From NCBI RefSeq assembly GCF_016924645.1, contig NZ_JAFFJV010000011.1, positions 248,001 through 312,000 of the forward strand: a DNA stretch of 64,000 bases. Reading direction: 5' to 3'. Every line of letters begins with the position of its first letter. Within the stretch, counting starts at the first letter, position 1. The stretch is from Rufibacter psychrotolerans. GTDB taxonomy: Bacteria > Bacteroidota > Bacteroidia > Cytophagales > Hymenobacteraceae. A program made the position numbers and the translations under genes. Shown piece by piece: positions 19,012 through 28,364 of this stretch. The notes beneath the pieces are model-generated. The model searched no databases and had not been told where the DNA came from. It saw nothing but the letters and a program-made list of their open reading frames with translations.

Positions 19012-20397
19012 ATGTTCACGAAAGAAACGTACGTAAGCCGGAGAGAACGGCTCAAAAAGCAGGTAGAGAGTGGGGTGCTGGTGTTGCTGGGCAACGAGCA
19101 GAGCAGCATGAACTACAAAGACAACTGGTACCCTTTCCGGCAGGACAGCACCTTCCTGTACTTTTTCGGGATTGACCGGGCCGGGTTGGTGGCGGTGATT
19201 GATGTAGATGCGGATACTGAGATCATCTTTGGGGATGAGTTGACGCCGGATGATATCGTGTGGATGGGGCCTCAGAAATCCATCCAGGAACAAGCCAGTG
19301 AAGTAGGGGTGTCAAGTACCCAGCCCTTAGCTTCTCTGGACTCCTTTTTTCAGGCTGTTCTAGCTAAAAATCGCCAAATCCATTTTCTGCCGCCTTACCG
19401 GCCGGAGAACCTGCTCAAGCTAAGCACGTGGTTGCAAGCATCACCGGCATCCATCAAGTCTGGGGTATCGGTGCCGTTGATCAAAGCCATCGTGGCGCAG
19501 CGGTCTATCAAAACGCAGGAGGAAGTAGTTGAAATGGAGAAAGCCATCAACACTACTGGAATGATGTTGAAAATTGCTGCTCACCTTGCCAAAGCCGGGA
19601 TGACTGAGGCAGAATTGGCGGGACAGCTGCAGGCCATCGCCATCAGTGCCGGCGGGAACCTGGCTTTCCCCACCATCCTGACGGTGAACGGTCAGATTCT
19701 GCACAACCACTACAGCCCTACCCAACTGCAGGAAGGGCAACTGGTGCTGGTAGACTGCGGCGCGGCTACCAGCATGCACTACTCAGGCGACATGACTAGA
19801 ACTTTCCCCGTAAGCCAAACCTTCACGGCCCGGCAGAAGGAAATGTTTGACGTGGTGCTGACCGCCTATGAACAAGCCGTGGGCATGCTCAAACCTGGGG
19901 TGAAGTACAAAGACGTGCATCTGCAGGCCTGTGCGGCGCTGGTAGACGGACTCAAGCAATTTGGGCTCATGAAGGGTGACTCGCTGGAAGCGGTGGCCCA
20001 AGGGGCCCACGCTTTATTCTTCCCCTGCGGATTGGGTCACATGCTGGGCCTGGACACCCATGACATGGAAGACCTGGGCGAGGAATACGTGGGCTACGCC
20101 GAGGATCAGAAAAAGAGCACCCAATTCGGATTGAAGTCCCTGCGGCTGGCCCGTGCCCTGGAGCCCGGCTTTGTTTTGACAGTGGAACCCGGTCTCTACT
20201 TCAACCCCGATCTGATTAATCTGTGGGCGGGGAAGAAAATGCACGCAGACTTCATCAACTATGACAAGGTAGCAGGCTACAAAGACTTCGGCGGCATCAG
20301 GATTGAGGAGGATTTTCTGATCACCCCGGAGGGAAGCAGGCTGCTGGGAAATCATGTGCCCAGGAACATGGAAGCGTTCAGAAGCTCGCCAGTTTAA
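19012..20397 (+). CDS. M24 Xaa-Pro aminopeptidase (PepP-type)
   Basis: 461 aa without a signal peptide, so cytosolic. The N-terminal creatinase-type domain (RRERLKKQVESGVLVLLG) is followed by the pita-bread catalytic domain. The metal ligands are visible in order: Asp in VDCGA, Asp in SGDMTRTFP, His in GLGHMLGLDTHD, Glu in TVEPGLY and Glu in GIRIEEDF. It releases an N-terminal residue followed by proline. Set between secreted glycosidase genes, it completes the proline-directed peptidase set of the region. Confidence 0.93.
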   Translation: MFTKETYVSRRERLKKQVESGVLVLLGNEQSSMNYKDNWYPFRQDSTFLYFFGIDRAGLVAVIDVDADTEIIFGDELTPDDIVWMGPQKSIQEQASEVGVSSTQPLASLDSFFQAVLAKNRQIHFLPPYRPENLLKLSTWLQASPASIKSGVSVPLIKAIVAQRSIKTQEEVVEMEKAINTTGMMLKIAAHLAKAGMTEAELAGQLQAIAISAGGNLAFPTILTVNGQILHNHYSPTQLQEGQLVLVDCGAATSMHYSGDMTRTFPVSQTFTARQKEMFDVVLTAYEQAVGMLKPGVKYKDVHLQACAALVDGLKQFGLMKGDSLEAVAQGAHALFFPCGLGHMLGLDTHDMEDLGEEYVGYAEDQKKSTQFGLKSLRLARALEPGFVLTVEPGLYFNPDLINLWAGKKMHADFINYDKVAGYKDFGGIRIEEDFLITPEGSRLLGNHVPRNMEAFRSSPV

Positions 20398-20415
20398 GAT
20401 CACCCCGGCATAACT

Positions 20416-20443
20416 AACCTTTGTCCTTAACAAGGTTGTTTTT
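20416..20443 (+). terminator. Probable terminator of the aminopeptidase gene
   Basis: AACCTT (20416-20421) pairs with AAGGTT (20432-20437), followed at once by GTTTTTG. It lies 19 bases after the stop. Confidence 0.5.
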
Positions 20444-20470
20444 GCGTAGGGAAGCCTTCAGTTGAGAGCC

Positions 20471-20512
20471 TGATTTTCACCTGTTTTTCAGAAAACGGCC
20501 TCACAACGGAGC
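20471..20512 (+). repeat. Dispersed palindrome copy (first of two here)
   Basis: The core reads CTGTTTTTCAGAAAACGGCC, with a left TGATTTTCAC and a right TCACAAC that departs from the usual AAAAC. Confidence 0.65.
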
Positions 20513-20518
20513 ATGATA

Positions 20519-20554
20519 GAAACGGTCACTTACACATGCGTAGGTGACCGTTTC
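20519..20554. other. Stand-alone 11-bp hairpin
   Basis: GAAACGGTCAC (20519-20529) and GTGACCGTTTC (20544-20554) are perfect reverse complements with a 14-base loop. It directly follows a palindrome copy but shares no sequence with that family. It could be a second terminator or a protein-binding site. Confidence 0.5.
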
Positions 20555-20670
20555 GGTTTTCAGCGTGTTGAGGAAAGAAGCAGGCATAGACCTATTTGAA
20601 ATTAACTTTCTTTTCCCTTGGGACCATGTCCTGTTTAACTGTAAAAGTACTGTCTACAATGCTTTAGAGA

Positions 20671-20704
20671 GGTTTCCAGAAAAACAGGCTAAAAACAGCT
20701 GGGA
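20671..20704 (+). repeat. Dispersed palindrome copy (second of two here)
   Basis: GGTTTCCAGAAAAACAGG followed by CTAAAAACAGCTGGG. It lies about 195 bases upstream of the GH127 start. Confidence 0.6.
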
Positions 20705-20791
20705 GGTGTTTGGCTGAGGTCAAGTTACTTCTATGTTAATATGGTGGAAGCATCGGCTAATATCCGGTCAGGGGAAGTGATCTTGGAAATC

Positions 20792-20799
20792 TATATTTG
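20792..20799 (+). promoter_or_regulatory. Candidate -7 box for the GH127/GH51 genes
   Basis: TATATTTG matches TAnnTTTG exactly, 98 bases upstream of the GH127 ATG. No convincing -33 element was seen. Confidence 0.4.
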
Positions 20800-20897
20800 G
20801 TAGCATAAAAGGTGTCATTTAGACACGCTTTTTTGCGGGCAGACCTGTTCCGGTTTTCCATCCTTCCCCAGTATCCAAAGCCTTAACGTTTGACACT

Positions 20898-23303
20898 ATG
20901 TTCTTCAACAGATTCATGGCCGTTGCCCTTACCGGGTTTGTTGTTCTCACCAAACCTGGTTTGGCGCAGCACAAGCACAATGACTATCCCATTCAGCCAG
21001 TGCCGTTCACGCACGTGCACGTGCACGATGAATTCTGGGCGCCCAAGATGCTGGTGAACGCCACGGTGACCATCCCGCACACGCTGGAGAAAAGCCGGGA
21101 ACAGGGCCGCATCGACAATTTCCTAAGGGCCGCCGGCAAGCTGGGAGGTGACAAGCTCAGCCAGTTCACCTTTGATGACACTGACATCTACAAAGTCATA
21201 GAGGGAGCCTCCTACGCCATGCAGGTGCAGAAGAACCCCAAGTTGGACGCCTACGTGGATTCCCTCATCACCATCATCGGGGATGCGCAGGAGCCGGATG
21301 GATACCTCTTCACGTTCCGGACGGTGAAGGCCGCCAAACCCCACGACTGGATCGGGTCCAAACGCTGGGAGAAAGAGGAGGAACTCAGCCACGAATTGTA
21401 CAACTCGGGCCACTTGTTTGAGGCAGCCGTCGCGCATTACCAGGCCACTGGCAAAAAGTCGCTGCTGAACATCGCTTTGAAGAATGCCGATCTGCTGGTA
21501 AAGGACTTCGGGTACGGCAAAGAGGAGAAGTACCCGGGCCACCAGGTCGTGGAAATCGGGTTGGCGAAACTGTATAGAATCACGGGCAAGGAAGAGTACC
21601 TGGATCTGGCTAAGTTCTTCCTGGACGTGCGCGGACCCAAAGGAACCGAATACAACCAGGCGCACGCCCGGGTAGTGGACCAGCAGGAAGCGGTGGGCCA
21701 CGCCGTACGCGCCACCTATATGTATACCGCCATGGCCGACATCGCGGCGCTCACCGGGGACAAGAGCTACCTGAAAGCCATTGACGCCATCTGGAACGAT
21801 GTGGTCAACAAAAAGCTGTACATCACCGGCGGCATCGGGGCCACAGGGGCCGGGGAGGCCTTCGGGAAGGCGTATGACCTGCCCAACATGTCGGCCTATG
21901 CCGAGACCTGTGCCTCCATCGCCAACGTGTACTGGAACAACCGCATGTTCCTGCTGCACGGCGACGCCAAATACATTGACGTGCTGGAAAGAACGCTGTA
22001 CAACGGGCTGCTGTCCGGCATTTCCCTCACCGGAAACCGGTTTTTCTATCCAAATCCGTTGGCCTCCATGGGGCAGCACCAGCGGGGCGAGTGGTTCAGC
22101 TGCGCCTGCTGCATCTCCAACATGACCCGCTTCCTGCCCTCGGTGCCGGGCTATGTGTATGCGCAGAACAACAATGACCTGTACGTGAACCTGTTCATGA
22201 CCAGCGCCAGCGACATCAGCCTGCCCGCGGGCCAGGTGAAGGTGAAACAAACCACCAATTACCCTTACAACGGCACCGTTAACCTGGAGGTAGACCCTCA
22301 GAAAAACAAGGACTTTACCCTCCGGGTGAGGATACCGGGTTGGGCGCAGCAACAGCCGGTACCCGGTGATCTGTACACCTTCGTCGATGCCACCAAGAAG
22401 CCGATTGTTTTAAAATTGAACGGAACTCCCCTCCAATACAGCACCGAGAAAGGCTATGCCGTTTTGAAGCGGAAATGGAAAAAAGGGGACAAAATCACGC
22501 TGGAACTGCCCATGGAGACCGAGAAAGTGCTGGCGAACCAGAATGTGAAAGACGACCTAGGCAAGTTCACCTTCCAGCGCGGCCCCCTGGTGTACTGCCT
22601 GGAAGGCCCTGATAACAAAGACAATCTGGTGCACAACATCCTGGTGGACAAAAACGCCCCCGTGGAGGAAACCTTCGAGGCGAGCCTGCTGAAGGGTGTG
22701 CCGGTGATCAAGACCAACGGCGTTGGCACCAAACGGCAGGCCAACACCACCGCCTTGCTGCAAACCGAACAGACCGTGAAAGCCATTCCGTACTTTGCCT
22801 GGGCCAACCGCGGCTCGGTGGACATGACGGTGTGGGTACCCTACGAGGCCTCGGCCGCCAAGCCGCAACCAGCCCCGACGATTGCCTCCACCAGCAAGAT
22901 CTCGGCCTCTCTCAAGAATGCCAGAACCCTGGCCGCCTTGGTAGACCAGTACGATCCGCAGGATTCCCGCGACTCCAACTACCCGTACCTGCACTGGTGG
23001 CCCAATAAAAACACCAAAGAGTTTGTGCAGCTGGATTTTGACGGGGAGCATACCGTGTCTGAGTCGCAGGTGTACTGGTTCGATGACAGCCCGTGGGGCG
23101 GTTGCACCATCCCGGCCTCTTACCAGATCTTCTACAAACAAGGTGATAAATGGCTGCCGGTGAAAAACACCACGGCCTACGAGGTTTCCAAGGACAAGTA
23201 CAACATGGTCAAGTTCGCTCCGGTGAAAACCACCGCCTTGCGGATGGAGATCCAATTGCCCAAAGAAGCTGCGACCGGTATCCACGAGTGGGCCGTGAAG
23301 TAA
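20898..23303 (+). CDS. Secreted GH127 beta-L-arabinofuranosidase with C-terminal discoidin-like domain
   Basis: 801 aa with a signal peptide ending GLAQ. The (alpha/alpha)6 catalytic domain carries the GH127 zinc/thiol centre: C402, C404 and C405 in WFSCACCISN, plus ETCAS upstream near residue 336. GH127 enzymes use a cysteine nucleophile; the founding member HypBA1 of Bifidobacterium longum removes beta-L-arabinofuranose from hydroxyproline-linked arabino-oligosaccharides of extensin. Some relatives act on rhamnogalacturonan II. Residues about 660-800 (HWWPNKNTKEFVQLDF) look like an F5/8-type sugar-binding domain. The GH51 gene follows 103 bases later. Confidence 0.9.
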   Translation: MFFNRFMAVALTGFVVLTKPGLAQHKHNDYPIQPVPFTHVHVHDEFWAPKMLVNATVTIPHTLEKSREQGRIDNFLRAAGKLGGDKLSQFTFDDTDIYKVIEGASYAMQVQKNPKLDAYVDSLITIIGDAQEPDGYLFTFRTVKAAKPHDWIGSKRWEKEEELSHELYNSGHLFEAAVAHYQATGKKSLLNIALKNADLLVKDFGYGKEEKYPGHQVVEIGLAKLYRITGKEEYLDLAKFFLDVRGPKGTEYNQAHARVVDQQEAVGHAVRATYMYTAMADIAALTGDKSYLKAIDAIWNDVVNKKLYITGGIGATGAGEAFGKAYDLPNMSAYAETCASIANVYWNNRMFLLHGDAKYIDVLERTLYNGLLSGISLTGNRFFYPNPLASMGQHQRGEWFSCACCISNMTRFLPSVPGYVYAQNNNDLYVNLFMTSASDISLPAGQVKVKQTTNYPYNGTVNLEVDPQKNKDFTLRVRIPGWAQQQPVPGDLYTFVDATKKPIVLKLNGTPLQYSTEKGYAVLKRKWKKGDKITLELPMETEKVLANQNVKDDLGKFTFQRGPLVYCLEGPDNKDNLVHNILVDKNAPVEETFEASLLKGVPVIKTNGVGTKRQANTTALLQTEQTVKAIPYFAWANRGSVDMTVWVPYEASAAKPQPAPTIASTSKISASLKNARTLAALVDQYDPQDSRDSNYPYLHWWPNKNTKEFVQLDFDGEHTVSESQVYWFDDSPWGGCTIPASYQIFYKQGDKWLPVKNTTAYEVSKDKYNMVKFAPVKTTALRMEIQLPKEAATGIHEWAVK

Positions 23304-23360
23304 TTCTTTTCTTTAACTGTCTTGCTCAGTATGGGCTGGCATAACCCAAAACTCATTCTG

Positions 23361-23391
23361 GAGCAGATTTCTTAAAAACAGACCGAAAACG
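23361..23391 (+). repeat. Dispersed palindrome copy in the GH51 leader
   Basis: GAGCAGATTTCTTAAAAAC then AGACCGAAAACG, ending 15 bases before the GH51 ATG, close enough to affect translation if it folds in the mRNA. Confidence 0.55.
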
Positions 23392-23406
23392 AATAACACG
23401 TCAGGC

Positions 23407-25998
23407 ATGAATTCTATAAAGTTGTTTCCCCGAAAAGCTAGGGTAGGAGCGCTGCTGTTGTGGGGCATTACGTCTTCGGTTTGTTTGGGGCAAAGGCAGG
23501 CCACCATCACCGTAGATGCCCAAAAGCCGGGAGCCAAAGTCTCGCCTACGCTGCACGGGATCTTCTTTGAGGAAATCAGCCACGGGGGGGAAGGCGGCTT
23601 GTACGGCGAGCTGATCCAGAACCGAGGATTTGAGGAGGTACGCATCCCCAAAGGCACCACGTTGCAGAACGGGTTCCTGGTCCCTAATCCGGCCCCGCAC
23701 TACAACCTGCCCAACGGGCAGGCCAGCGATTGGAAAATGCCCTGGACCTTGAAATCTGATTGGCCGGCCTGGTCGGGCCAGACCAGTGGGGGAGCCACCG
23801 TGACGCTTGCCTTAACGCAGGAAGAGCCCCTGAACGAAGCCACACCCAACTCGCTGAAGATAACCGTTTCCGGTCTGGAGAAAGCGGGTCAGGCCAGTCT
23901 GGTCAATGAAGGGTTCTGGGGCATCAAGGTGGACCAGGGCAAAACCTACAAGCTCAATTTCTACGCCCGCGCGGAGAAGAAATACAAAGGACCGCTGACC
24001 GTATCCTTACAGAGCGAAGACGGGAAAACCCTGGCCAGCCACATATTCAAAAACCCACTTAAAGCCGGAGATTGGCAAAAGTTAAGCTGTGATCTGGTGG
24101 CCAAAGCTTCTGATCCCAAAGCCAAATTCGTCATCAACTTTGGAAGTGCCGGAACGGTGTTTCTGGACTTCGTTTCGCTTTTCCCCGCTGAAACCTACAA
24201 GAACCGCGAGAATGGTTTGCGACCGGATCTGGCGCAGTATCTGGCCGACCTTAAGCCCTCTTTTATCCGGTGGCCCGGTGGGTGTTTCGTGGAAGGCATC
24301 ACCGTGGAGAGCGCTCCTAACTGGAAAGAGAGCTTGGGGCCAGTGGAGAAAAGGCCGGGCACCTTCAGCCCGTGGGGCTATTGGTCCAGCGACGGCTTGG
24401 GGTACCATGAGTTCCTGCAGTTCTGCGAGGACACCGGCGCCGATGCCATGTACGTCTTCAATGCCGGCGTGGCCTGCGAGTTCCGAAGCGGCACCTTTCT
24501 GCCCGATGCGCAACTGCCCGCGGTGATTGCCGATGTGCTGGATGCCATTGAATACGCCGTGGGACCAGCTGACTCCAAGTGGGGGAAAGTGCGGGCCGCG
24601 AACGGGCACCCGGCGCCTTTTCCGCTGAAGTACGTGGAGGTAGGCAACGAGCAGCACGGCCCCTGGTACGCCAACCGGTTCAACCTGTTCTACGACGCCA
24701 TCAAAGCCAAATACCCGGACCTGAAGGTGATCGCCAGCATGGGCATCGCCGACGTGAACCGGCATACCCTGGACGGGATGAAGAAGCTGGACATCGCCGA
24801 TGAGCACGCCTACAAATCGGCGTACTGGGCCATGAACAACTACGACCACTTCGACAAATACAAACGCGGCGACTGGGAACTGTACGTGGGCGAGTACGCC
24901 ACCAATGCCGGCGTGGGCAGTGGGAACATGCTCGCAGCGCTGAATGACGCGGTGTACATCCTGGCCATGGAGCGCAACGGCGACCTGGTGACCATGTCTA
25001 GTTACGCGCCGCTGCTGGTGAATACCAACGATGTGGACTGGCCGGTGAACCTGATCAACTTCAACAATTCGCAGAGCTTCGCGCGAATTTCGTATTACGC
25101 CATCCAGATGCTGAACCAGCACCGCGCCGACCAGAACCTGGCCACCACGGTTCAGGTGCAGCCCGCCCAGGTAACCAAGCCGGCTTTTGCCGGGGGCATC
25201 GGTCTCAGTACCTGGGACACCCAGACCGAGTACAAAGACCTCCAGGTCATCCAAAAGGGCAAGGTGGTGTACAGCAGCAACTTTGAGAAGGCCGAAGATG
25301 AGTGGGAGAAGGTGCGGGGCACCTGGGGCGTGAAAGAAGGTGCCATGGGCCAAACTGCTGAGGGTGCGCAGCTTTTTGCTATGCTCAAAGACAAGTCCTA
25401 CGACACCTACACCCTTAAACTGAAAGCCCGCAAACTAGACGGACTCAATGCCTTCATTATCCCATTTGCAATAAAGGATGGCGGCAAAACGCAGATGCGG
25501 GCGCACATAGGTTCTTACTGGAACCAGTACGCCGTTTTTGAGCAGGTCACTGAAGGCACGCAAGTCGCCAACTTATCCTCTTCTACCAAACTGCCCGAGA
25601 AAATAGAAACCGGAAAGTGGTACGACATCCGGCTGGAGGTGGGCCTAGACAAAGTGGATTGCTACCTGAACGATAAGTTGCTCATGAGCTACACCATCCC
25701 GGATATGTTCTTCAGCATTTCGGGCGTAGACGAGAAAACCGGTGATATCATTGTGAAAGTGGTGAACGGCTCCCCGGAAACCTACCAGACCAACATCAAC
25801 CTGAAGGGAGTGACTGACTTGTCGCCGGAGGGCGAAGCAGTGATTCTGTCGGCGGAAAGTTATCAGGCGGAGAACTCGTTTGAGTCGCCGCAAAAGTATG
25901 TTCCGCAGACCTCCAAATTAGCTAAGGTTGCGCCTTCCTTTGAGATGGGAGTGAAGCCGTATTCCATCTCAGTTTTCCGGCTTAAAACAAAGAAGTGA
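23407..25998 (+). CDS. Secreted GH51 alpha-L-arabinofuranosidase with inserted sugar-binding-like domains
   Basis: 863 aa with a signal peptide ending CLGQ. The retaining catalytic pair is E415 in VEVGNEQHG (acid/base) and E496 in YVGEYATN (nucleophile), the usual GH51 layout; SFIRWPGGCFVEG is a further family segment. Residues about 100-265 look like a CBM4-type module, and residues about 620-780 form an extra LamG/3-keto-disaccharide-hydrolase-like beta-sandwich (VVYSSNFEKAEDEWEKVRGTW) not found in the shorter bacterial enzymes. It removes terminal alpha-L-arabinofuranose, as found on arabinan, arabinoxylan and the outer residue of extensin arabinosides. Confidence 0.92.
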   Translation: MNSIKLFPRKARVGALLLWGITSSVCLGQRQATITVDAQKPGAKVSPTLHGIFFEEISHGGEGGLYGELIQNRGFEEVRIPKGTTLQNGFLVPNPAPHYNLPNGQASDWKMPWTLKSDWPAWSGQTSGGATVTLALTQEEPLNEATPNSLKITVSGLEKAGQASLVNEGFWGIKVDQGKTYKLNFYARAEKKYKGPLTVSLQSEDGKTLASHIFKNPLKAGDWQKLSCDLVAKASDPKAKFVINFGSAGTVFLDFVSLFPAETYKNRENGLRPDLAQYLADLKPSFIRWPGGCFVEGITVESAPNWKESLGPVEKRPGTFSPWGYWSSDGLGYHEFLQFCEDTGADAMYVFNAGVACEFRSGTFLPDAQLPAVIADVLDAIEYAVGPADSKWGKVRAANGHPAPFPLKYVEVGNEQHGPWYANRFNLFYDAIKAKYPDLKVIASMGIADVNRHTLDGMKKLDIADEHAYKSAYWAMNNYDHFDKYKRGDWELYVGEYATNAGVGSGNMLAALNDAVYILAMERNGDLVTMSSYAPLLVNTNDVDWPVNLINFNNSQSFARISYYAIQMLNQHRADQNLATTVQVQPAQVTKPAFAGGIGLSTWDTQTEYKDLQVIQKGKVVYSSNFEKAEDEWEKVRGTWGVKEGAMGQTAEGAQLFAMLKDKSYDTYTLKLKARKLDGLNAFIIPFAIKDGGKTQMRAHIGSYWNQYAVFEQVTEGTQVANLSSSTKLPEKIETGKWYDIRLEVGLDKVDCYLNDKLLMSYTIPDMFFSISGVDEKTGDIIVKVVNGSPETYQTNINLKGVTDLSPEGEAVILSAESYQAENSFESPQKYVPQTSKLAKVAPSFEMGVKPYSISVFRLKTKK

Positions 25999-26010
25999 GC
26001 AGGTAAAACT

Positions 26011-26036
26011 AAGGAGCGTTTAGCGCCTCCTTTTTT
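26011..26036 (+). terminator. Terminator of the GH51 gene
   Basis: AAGGAG pairs with CTCCTT, with a short CG/CG inner stem, followed by a run of six T. It is 13 bases downstream of the stop. Confidence 0.6.
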
Positions 26037-26098
26037 AATATTGACTCCTAAACGAAGAGTGCCTAAATCAAATAGATCTCCCCTAAATCTATATTAAT

Positions 26099-26488
26099 AT
26101 GGCAGATTTAACCGCCTCAGAAAAGCAGAAACTAGAGAGCCTTCTTAAAATGAAGCAGGGGTTTCTGCTTGATTTCACCAATGCCTCTCTGCATGCTTTT
26201 GTTTTCAAAAGCGTGGGGTTAGACTTCAACCATGAGAAATACAGAAAAGGAACCGGGTCAAAGGCGAGCCGGATGAAGGAATTATGGCGGGTAGAACCCA
26301 ATCTCATTGTGGCAAAATTGATATTCGACCTGTGTCAATATCATAAAGACTTCGTTGTAAGCAAAGCGGTATGTCTTAAAGCGGAAGAACACGCTTTGTT
26401 CGCCGACTGTGTCAGCATATGCAAAAAGTTGTCTTACTCAGCAGGAGTCGTGGCGTTTTACAGCCGCGAAAAATCCCGGGTCTGGTAA
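26099..26488 (+). CDS. Small protein resembling the N-terminal domain of abortive-infection proteins
   Basis: 129 aa, cytosolic. The run LTASEKQKLESLL, GFLLDFTNASLHAF, KYRKGTGSKASRMKELW and EPNLIVAKLIFDLCQY closely follows a roughly 90-residue domain that I recall from AbiJ-type and other defence-associated proteins, where it sits ahead of an effector domain. Here the protein stops soon after (SREKSRVW) and no effector follows in any frame, so it may be a truncated defence gene or a stand-alone domain. The exact Pfam name is uncertain. The ATG at 26099 follows an AT-rich leader. Confidence 0.55.
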   Translation: MADLTASEKQKLESLLKMKQGFLLDFTNASLHAFVFKSVGLDFNHEKYRKGTGSKASRMKELWRVEPNLIVAKLIFDLCQYHKDFVVSKAVCLKAEEHALFADCVSICKKLSYSAGVVAFYSREKSRVW

Positions 26489-26972
26489 GAGCACGCGGAG
26501 GGTTACTGAAAGGTGAGGCGGGAACGATTGGCTGAAACAACATTCTGGACTTTTTCCCTGAATTCATTAGCGGGTTGTATTCTTTCAATGATTGGAGATG
26601 CGGTTGATTCCCCATAACAACAGAAGCCATGTCGGGCATGGTTGCCTCTTTGATTTCGGGTGGCACCATGCGTCCATGTCTCCGGGGGAATAGTAACAGT
26701 GGATAAACTTCCGCTAATACCAATAAGGGGTTCTTTCTCCGGGAAATCTACTTCAATGTATCAATCTTCTGCACTACTTGGGGTGAGCGTACTTCCCTTT
26801 TCCGTCCAGGTCCTAAGCATTACTCCCAGATCTAGCCATATGCCCGATCATAATTTTGTTACGCGAGACAACTGCTTCCAGGAAACAGGCCCTTGCCCGC
26901 CATTCTATTGATTCTTTTACTACACCCTCTACATTTCCGGTTTTCGTTTCCACTGCCCAAACTTTCCCTCAG
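26489..26972. other. Gene-free stretch after the truncated defence-type gene
   Basis: Nearly 480 bases with only short, unconvincing frames. If the preceding gene once carried a C-terminal effector domain it would have stood here, but I cannot recognise any remnant. No palindrome copy is present. Confidence 0.45.
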
Positions 26973-28364
26973 ATGATCAAAACCCCATTCTTTACAGGCG
27001 TGATATGGATGCTGGCAGCTTCGCTTGCGTCAAGTCAAGAGATGCCGCCAACAGCCACGGACCTCCCCAGAGGAGATGGCGCTTCCTCTCAAAAGGAGCT
27101 GTATCTTCCCGGCAAGGTATGGAAAGTGCCACCAGGCAATGACTATACCAACCAAGGAAGTGAGTACAGCTTCCGGAGAATGGCCCAATCCGAGAACATC
27201 GCGGCCTTTTGGGCAAAGGAGTTGGGCGACACCCCATCACAAAATCCTGAGGTCGCCTTGCGGTTCAACCTGGAGGAGGCCCTGCAGGAGTGCGAACGGT
27301 TCTATGATTTTTATGTAAACAAGCTAAAGTTTGTACAGAAGGGAAACTCCGTTACTGATAAGTATAAAATATTGTTCTACATCTTCGGGGGCAAAGACGG
27401 GACAGCCTACGGCGGAGGGGAGGAGAAAAAGGTGGGGATTCTCTGGACACCGCCCTCCCGGATGGCCAAGGCCCCCTACGGGGCTTTGGCGCACGAGCTG
27501 GGTCACGCTTTCCAATACCTGGTGCATGCGGACGGGGCATGGGGCTTTTCCTCGGCACCGAAGGGAAGCGGGCAACCGATCTTCGAGATGACCTCCCAGT
27601 ACATGCTGTGGCAGGTATACCCAGAATGGATAACCTTTGAGAATTACCACCTGAAGGGTTTCATGGAAAAGACCCATTACGCGTTCCTGCATGAGACCAA
27701 CCAGTACCATTCTCCCTTCGTGCTGGAGTACTGGTCCCAGAAGCACGGGATTGAATTCATTGGGAAACTGTGGCGGGAAGCATTGGAAGGGGAGGACCCC
27801 GTGATGGCCTATCAGCGGTTGACGTCCACCAACCAGCAGAAATTCAATGATGAGATCTTTGATGCGGCCCGCAGGTTCATCACCTGGGACCTGGCACGAA
27901 TTGAGAACGTCTCCAGCAAATATGCCAACCAGCACATCAGCTCGCTGAAAGCCGTGGGAAACGGATGGTACCAGGTTGCGGAAAAGAAATGTCCGCAGAA
28001 CTATGGTTACAATGGAATAAAGCTTCAGGTGCCGGCGGCTGGCACCAAAGTAAGTCTCGAGTTCAAGGGAGTAGCCGGGGCGGAAGGCTTCCGAGCAATC
28101 AGAACCCAGAATGCCGGATGGCGGTACGGGTTCCTGGCGGTGAAAGAGGACGGCAGTCGGGAGTACGGGAAGGTGTATTCTTCAAACTCCGGCACCGGGA
28201 GCTTCAGAGTACCCGAAAAGACACAGCACCTGTGGCTGGTGGTGAGCGGAGCCCCTACGGAGCATTGGGAGCATTTGGCCGATGGCAAGGAAGAGAATGA
28301 CGAGCAGTGGCCCTACCAAGTGAGGCTCCGCGGCACGTCCCTGGACGATTCCGTCCTTGAATGA
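26973..28364 (+). CDS. Secreted HExxH protein, DUF6055-like putative metallopeptidase
   Basis: 463 aa from the ATG at 26973, which starts a signal peptide (MIKTPFFTGVIWMLAASLASS); the frame stays open to 26856 but that part lacks coding character. A gluzincin-like HELGH (residues 174-178) is followed by a long segment with FEMTSQYMLWQ, the position expected for a third metal ligand. The last 130 residues form a beta-rich domain. It resembles the DUF6055 family of uncharacterised secreted proteins. The substrate is unknown; neighbours give no operon partner. Confidence 0.65.
   Translation: MIKTPFFTGVIWMLAASLASSQEMPPTATDLPRGDGASSQKELYLPGKVWKVPPGNDYTNQGSEYSFRRMAQSENIAAFWAKELGDTPSQNPEVALRFNLEEALQECERFYDFYVNKLKFVQKGNSVTDKYKILFYIFGGKDGTAYGGGEEKKVGILWTPPSRMAKAPYGALAHELGHAFQYLVHADGAWGFSSAPKGSGQPIFEMTSQYMLWQVYPEWITFENYHLKGFMEKTHYAFLHETNQYHSPFVLEYWSQKHGIEFIGKLWREALEGEDPVMAYQRLTSTNQQKFNDEIFDAARRFITWDLARIENVSSKYANQHISSLKAVGNGWYQVAEKKCPQNYGYNGIKLQVPAAGTKVSLEFKGVAGAEGFRAIRTQNAGWRYGFLAVKEDGSREYGKVYSSNSGTGSFRVPEKTQHLWLVVSGAPTEHWEHLADGKEENDEQWPYQVRLRGTSLDDSVLE

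Larger units (their letters stand above)
20398..20897. other. Gene-free stretch with several hairpins
   Basis: 500 bases without a gene between the aminopeptidase and GH127 genes. It contains a terminator-like hairpin, two palindrome copies, a separate 11-bp hairpin at 20519-20554 and a promoter box at 20792. Confidence 0.6.

Noticed and set aside
24082..25353. Long minus-strand open frame of 423 codons
   Set aside because: It lies wholly inside the GH51 gene and its translation is low-complexity His/Val-rich. The same applies to long antisense frames at 21123-22352, 59033-60148 and 11326-12252; they are by-products of codon bias.
16856..25998. Classical Sus-type polysaccharide utilisation locus
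   Set aside because: No SusC/SusD pair or hybrid two-component regulator is adjacent; the TonB receptors at 51.4 and 59.0 kb are distant and lack SusD.
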